Shown piece by piece: positions 61,711 through 64,000 of a stretch of 64,000 nt of DNA (position 1 is its first letter; each line of letters starts with the position of its first letter). The translations under genes were made by a program, and so were the position numbers. The stretch covers positions 1-64,000 of the forward strand of contig JAXMHQ010000007.1 of the NCBI GenBank assembly GCA_046346665.1. The letters run 5' to 3'. The notes under the pieces are model-generated. The model worked only from the letters and a program-made list of their open reading frames with translations. It searched no databases and was not told the origin of the DNA. The stretch is from JAXMHQ01 sp046346665. GTDB taxonomy: Bacteria > Verrucomicrobiota > Verrucomicrobiia > Limisphaerales > JAXMHQ01.

Positions 61711-61801
61711 GGAGAGTCGCGGGTCGAAGGTCGAGAGCCGGCGAAGCGTTTCGGAAGCGCGGCAGCGTCAGGCCCTCGACCTTCGACTCTCGGCCCTCGG
61801 C
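61711..61801. repeat. GGTCGAAGGTCGAGAG dialect hairpin
   Basis: GGAGAGTCGCGGGTCGAAGG (from 61711) is complemented by CCCTCGACCTTCGACTCTCG (from 61773). It directly precedes the lepB stop. A single-arm relative is at about 62501-62535 and another at 8240-8272. Confidence 0.8.
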
Positions 61802-61804
61802 TGT

Positions 61805-62377
61805 TTAATGAATGATCGCGCCGAGAATGTTCTGGCCGGGGACCGGTCCGTACATCCGGCTGTCGTAGCTGTTATTCCGGTTGTCGCCGAGGACGAAATA
61901 CTGGTTTCGGCCGCAGACGATCATAATTTCGGAACGCTTGGTGGGAGTGAAGGTGGCCGTGCCGGGCGCAAGGTAGGGTTCCGCGATCCGGTGCCCGTTC
62001 ACAAACACGCGGCCGGATTTGAAATAGATCGCGTCGCCGGATCCGGCGATCACGCGCTTGACCGCATAGCCGCCGTCCGAGGGATCGCGGAGCACGACGA
62101 CGTCGCCTGCCTGCGGCGGGTGGAGGAAGTAGGCGACGCGGTTGAGGAAATAGCGGTCGGAATCGTGGAGGGTGGGCAGCATGCTTTGGCCCTGGACCTG
62201 GACGGTTTGGAGCACGTAACGGTTGAGGGCGAAATACGCAAGCGCCGCGAGGACAAAGACCAGCGTCCACTGGCCGACCTGTTGGAGCAGTTCCATGGGG
62301 TTCCACGAAACAGCGCGCCTCGGAGAGCGCTGGGCGGATGTCGCCTGCGGGTAGGTTGCCGTCAACCGGATCTTCAT
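61805..62377 (-). CDS. lepB: Signal peptidase I
   Basis: 190 aa from ATG 62377 (ATG 62296 is an alternative giving MELLQQVG). A transmembrane helix (WTLVFVLAALAYFALNRYVL) is followed by the catalytic Ser in VQGQSMLPTL and Lys in GGYAVKRVIAGSGD, then VLGDNRNNSYDSR. It removes signal peptides from exported proteins such as the glycosidases and barrel proteins of this window. Confidence 0.93.
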   Translation of the reverse strand: MKIRLTATYPQATSAQRSPRRAVSWNPMELLQQVGQWTLVFVLAALAYFALNRYVLQTVQVQGQSMLPTLHDSDRYFLNRVAYFLHPPQAGDVVVLRDPSDGGYAVKRVIAGSGDAIYFKSGRVFVNGHRIAEPYLAPGTATFTPTKRSEIMIVCGRNQYFVLGDNRNNSYDSRMYGPVPGQNILGAIIH

Positions 62378-62500
62378 GCAGAGCCTGTCTGGTTCTGCCA
62401 ACACTATGACTCCGGGGAGGTTCGGTATCAATTTGGTAAACTACGCAAATCGACAGGGGGCGAGTACGGATGCGGAACTGGGGAAGGCCCGGGAGCGAAA

Positions 62501-62535
62501 GAGGTCGAGGGTCGAGAGGCGAGAGTCGAGGGCCG
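62501..62535. repeat. GAGGTCGAGGGTCGAGAGGC single-arm repeat
   Basis: A purine-rich period of 7-8 nt, same dialect as 61711-61801, without a clear partner. It lies between lepB and the regulator gene. Confidence 0.6.
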
Positions 62536-62563
62536 GGAACCCAGCACTCCATTAGGCCGGCAT

Positions 62564-62947
62564 TTATGCGGTGCCGAGCACCTTGACGAGGGCTTCGCGG
62601 AGATTTTCGAGCAGGAAAGGCTTGCTGACGATGTGATCGACGCCGGCGAGGGGATTGTCAGAATTCTGCAGCATCTCTGCGTAGGCGGTGATCATGACGA
62701 TCGGCTGGCCGGGAGCCCGAGACTTGATGGTCGCGGCGAGTTCGTCGCCCTTCATGACGGGCATGGCGAAATCGGTGATGACCACGTCGAATTTTCCCTG
62801 GCCGAACAGCGCCAGGGCATCCGCTCCGTTGTTGGCGGTCTCCACCTGGTGACCGTCGAACATCAGCATCATTTTAACCGCGTCGCAGACGAACGGCTCG
62901 TCGTCGACGACCAGGATGCGTTTCGCTGTTAACTTGGGTGCGGCCAT
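62564..62947 (-). CDS. Single-domain (CheY-like) response regulator
   Basis: 127 aa. Complete receiver: acidic pair in ILVVDDEPFVCDA, phospho-acceptor Asp in VVITDFAMPVMKG, Thr in IVMITAYAEML and Lys in HIVSKPFLLENL. There is no output domain. It lies 54 bp downstream of the hybrid-type kinase gene on the same strand, so it is the probable phosphate receiver of that kinase. Confidence 0.93.
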   Translation of the reverse strand: MAAPKLTAKRILVVDDEPFVCDAVKMMLMFDGHQVETANNGADALALFGQGKFDVVITDFAMPVMKGDELAATIKSRAPGQPIVMITAYAEMLQNSDNPLAGVDHIVSKPFLLENLREALVKVLGTA

Positions 62948-63001
62948 GTGATCAGGCGGCCCATACTAAGGGCGCAAACGTGAAAGGCCAGAAATTATTG
63001 T

Positions 63002-64000
63002 TCACACGATCGATTTTTCCGGTCCCACCCCGAGTGGGCCCGGGACGCCGGAGATGGCCGGTTCCTGTTCCGCGGGCGTGGCGGCATCGGAGTCGACCGC
63101 CTCGGTGTGAAGCGGCAGGTAGACCCGGAAGGTGGCGCCCAGCCCCGGCTCGCTCTCCACTTCGATCCAGCCCTGGTGCTGCTGGACGATTCCGTAAACC
63201 GTCGCCAGCCCGAGGCCGGTGCCCTTCCCCACCTCTTTCGTGGTGAAAAACGGCTCGAAAATGCGGCGGAGATTTTCGGGGGCGATGCCGCAGCCGTTGT
63301 CGGAAACGGAGAGGCAGACGAAGGCGCCCTCGCGTGATTCCGGGTGGCTGGCGGCGCGGCCGGGATCGACCTGTTCCAGGTGGATGCGCACGTTCAACTG
63401 CCCGCCGTCGGGGAGGGCGTCGCGGGCGTTGACGGCGAGGTTCAACAGGACCTGCTGGATCATGCTGGAATCGGCCTGGATCATCGCCGGCTGCGGCCAG
63501 TAGTCGAGCTGCAGGGAGATGTCTTCGCCGAGGATTCTCCCGAGCATCAGGGTCATGTTGCTCACGACCTCGTTCAGGTCGAGCGCGCGCGGCTGCAGGA
63601 CCTGGCGCCGGCTGAAGGTGAGCAACTGCCGGGTGAGATCCGCCGCGCGTTCGGAGGCCTGGATGATCTGGTTCACGGCGCGGCGAGCAAACTCCTTGAG
63701 CTGCTCCTCCTCGGTCAGCATCGCGGCATAACCGTGGATCACGGTGAGGATATTGTTGAAATCGTGCGCCACACCGCCGGCGAGCTGGCCGATGGCCTCC
63801 ATTTTCTGGGACTGGCGCAATTGCTCCTCGAGCTGCTTGCGCTCCGTGACGTCCATGACGATTCCGTGCATCAGGCGGGGATTGCCTTCGGGGTCGCAGG
63901 AGAATTCGGCGCGTTCGCGGACGATGCGTTCCTCGCCGCCGGCGAGAACGATCCGGTGTTCGATGTCGTAGACGCCGCGGGTGGCGCAGGCGCGTTCGGC
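63002..64000 (-). CDS. PAS sensor histidine kinase, N-terminus beyond window
   Basis: Partial gene: the coding frame remains open to the window end, so the start lies past 64000. A PAS/PAC C-terminal part is readable (YDIEHRIVLAGGEERIVRERAEF, then GIVMDVTERKQLEEQLRQSQKMEA). The HisKA motif is GGVAHDFNNILTVIHGYAAML, and the HATPase has LLNLAVNARDALPDGG, SDNGCGIAPENLRRIFEPFFTTKEVGKGTGLGLATVYGIV and a normal C-terminus. The type is the NtrB/hybrid-like class that commonly pairs with a separate receiver. Confidence 0.9.
   Translation of the reverse strand, partial: AERACATRGVYDIEHRIVLAGGEERIVRERAEFSCDPEGNPRLMHGIVMDVTERKQLEEQLRQSQKMEAIGQLAGGVAHDFNNILTVIHGYAAMLTEEEQLKEFARRAVNQIIQASERAADLTRQLLTFSRRQVLQPRALDLNEVVSNMTLMLGRILGEDISLQLDYWPQPAMIQADSSMIQQVLLNLAVNARDALPDGGQLNVRIHLEQVDPGRAASHPESREGAFVCLSVSDNGCGIAPENLRRIFEPFFTTKEVGKGTGLGLATVYGIVQQHQGWIEVESEPGLGATFRVYLPLHTEAVDSDAATPAEQEPAISGVPGPLGVGPEKSIV

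Overview
The window is high-GC bacterial chromosome, by eye well above 60% G+C apart from one stretch. It looks like a member of the Verrucomicrobiota, plausibly a Pedosphaera/Limisphaera-type soil or freshwater lineage. The pointers are a PEP-CTERM protein with autotransporter-type beta-strand repeats, a pseudopilin of the verrucomicrobial/planctomycetal type, large secreted GH2, GH16 and GH5-like hydrolases, a DUF748 envelope protein, and intergenic spacers packed with short-period inverted repeats. No marker gene fixes the taxon, so the assignment is inference.

Layout. 1-4050: a spacer of nested repeats, then a PAS histidine kinase/LuxR-type regulator pair, a small fibronectin-like secreted protein and an orphan receiver lacking its phospho-acceptor. 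4265-8101 (minus): GH2 glycosidase and a pseudopilin. 8273-12326 (minus): xseA, xseB, dxs. 12578-15168: bioF-bioA. 15373-19454: GH16 enzyme and an ActP-like symporter with its DUF485 partner. 19650-23663: M20 dipeptidase, outer-membrane barrel, a tandem palindromic repeat array, a hemerythrin-like protein and maf. 23836-30495: three plus-strand genes (a nucleotidyltransferase, a GHMP-kinase/UDPGP fusion and a secreted trypsin-like protease), the last two coupled by ATGA. 30502-33141: PEP-CTERM beta-repeat protein. 33661-33736: tRNA-Ala(CGC), followed to about 37400 by an AT-richer accessory stretch with a caspase-like secreted protein, an uncharacterised partner and a DUF2513 gene. 37657-44920: aroC, a DUF748 protein, prepilin peptidase, aroE and superoxide dismutase. 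45308-47935: GH5-like enzyme. 48000-53201: gyrB-gyrA. 53517-55627: ECF sigma factor, short membrane protein, Spy/CpxP-like protein and a secreted protein. 55837-59247: full-length gcvP and a second hemerythrin-like gene. 59317-64000: bioB with an M14-type deacylase, a small conserved protein, signal peptidase I, and a CheY-like regulator beside a PAS kinase cut by the window edge.

How genes connect: prepilin peptidase (42074) would mature the pseudopilin (7262) and signal peptidase I (61805) the many exported proteins. bioF, bioA and bioB are three biotin steps split over two loci; aroC and aroE are two shikimate steps split over two loci. The glycosidases, symporter, dipeptidase and lysyl-endopeptidase-like protein fit a heterotroph living on polysaccharide and protein.

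The most unusual content is non-coding. At least a dozen sequence dialects of short-period repeats occur, most of them paired with their reverse complement and some nested inside one another's loops. There is also a three-unit array of about 170 bp repeats with two palindromes per unit and one compensated base pair. One tandem 7-mer of the same style lies in frame inside gcvP. The second point of interest is the caspase-like gene pair downstream of the tRNA.
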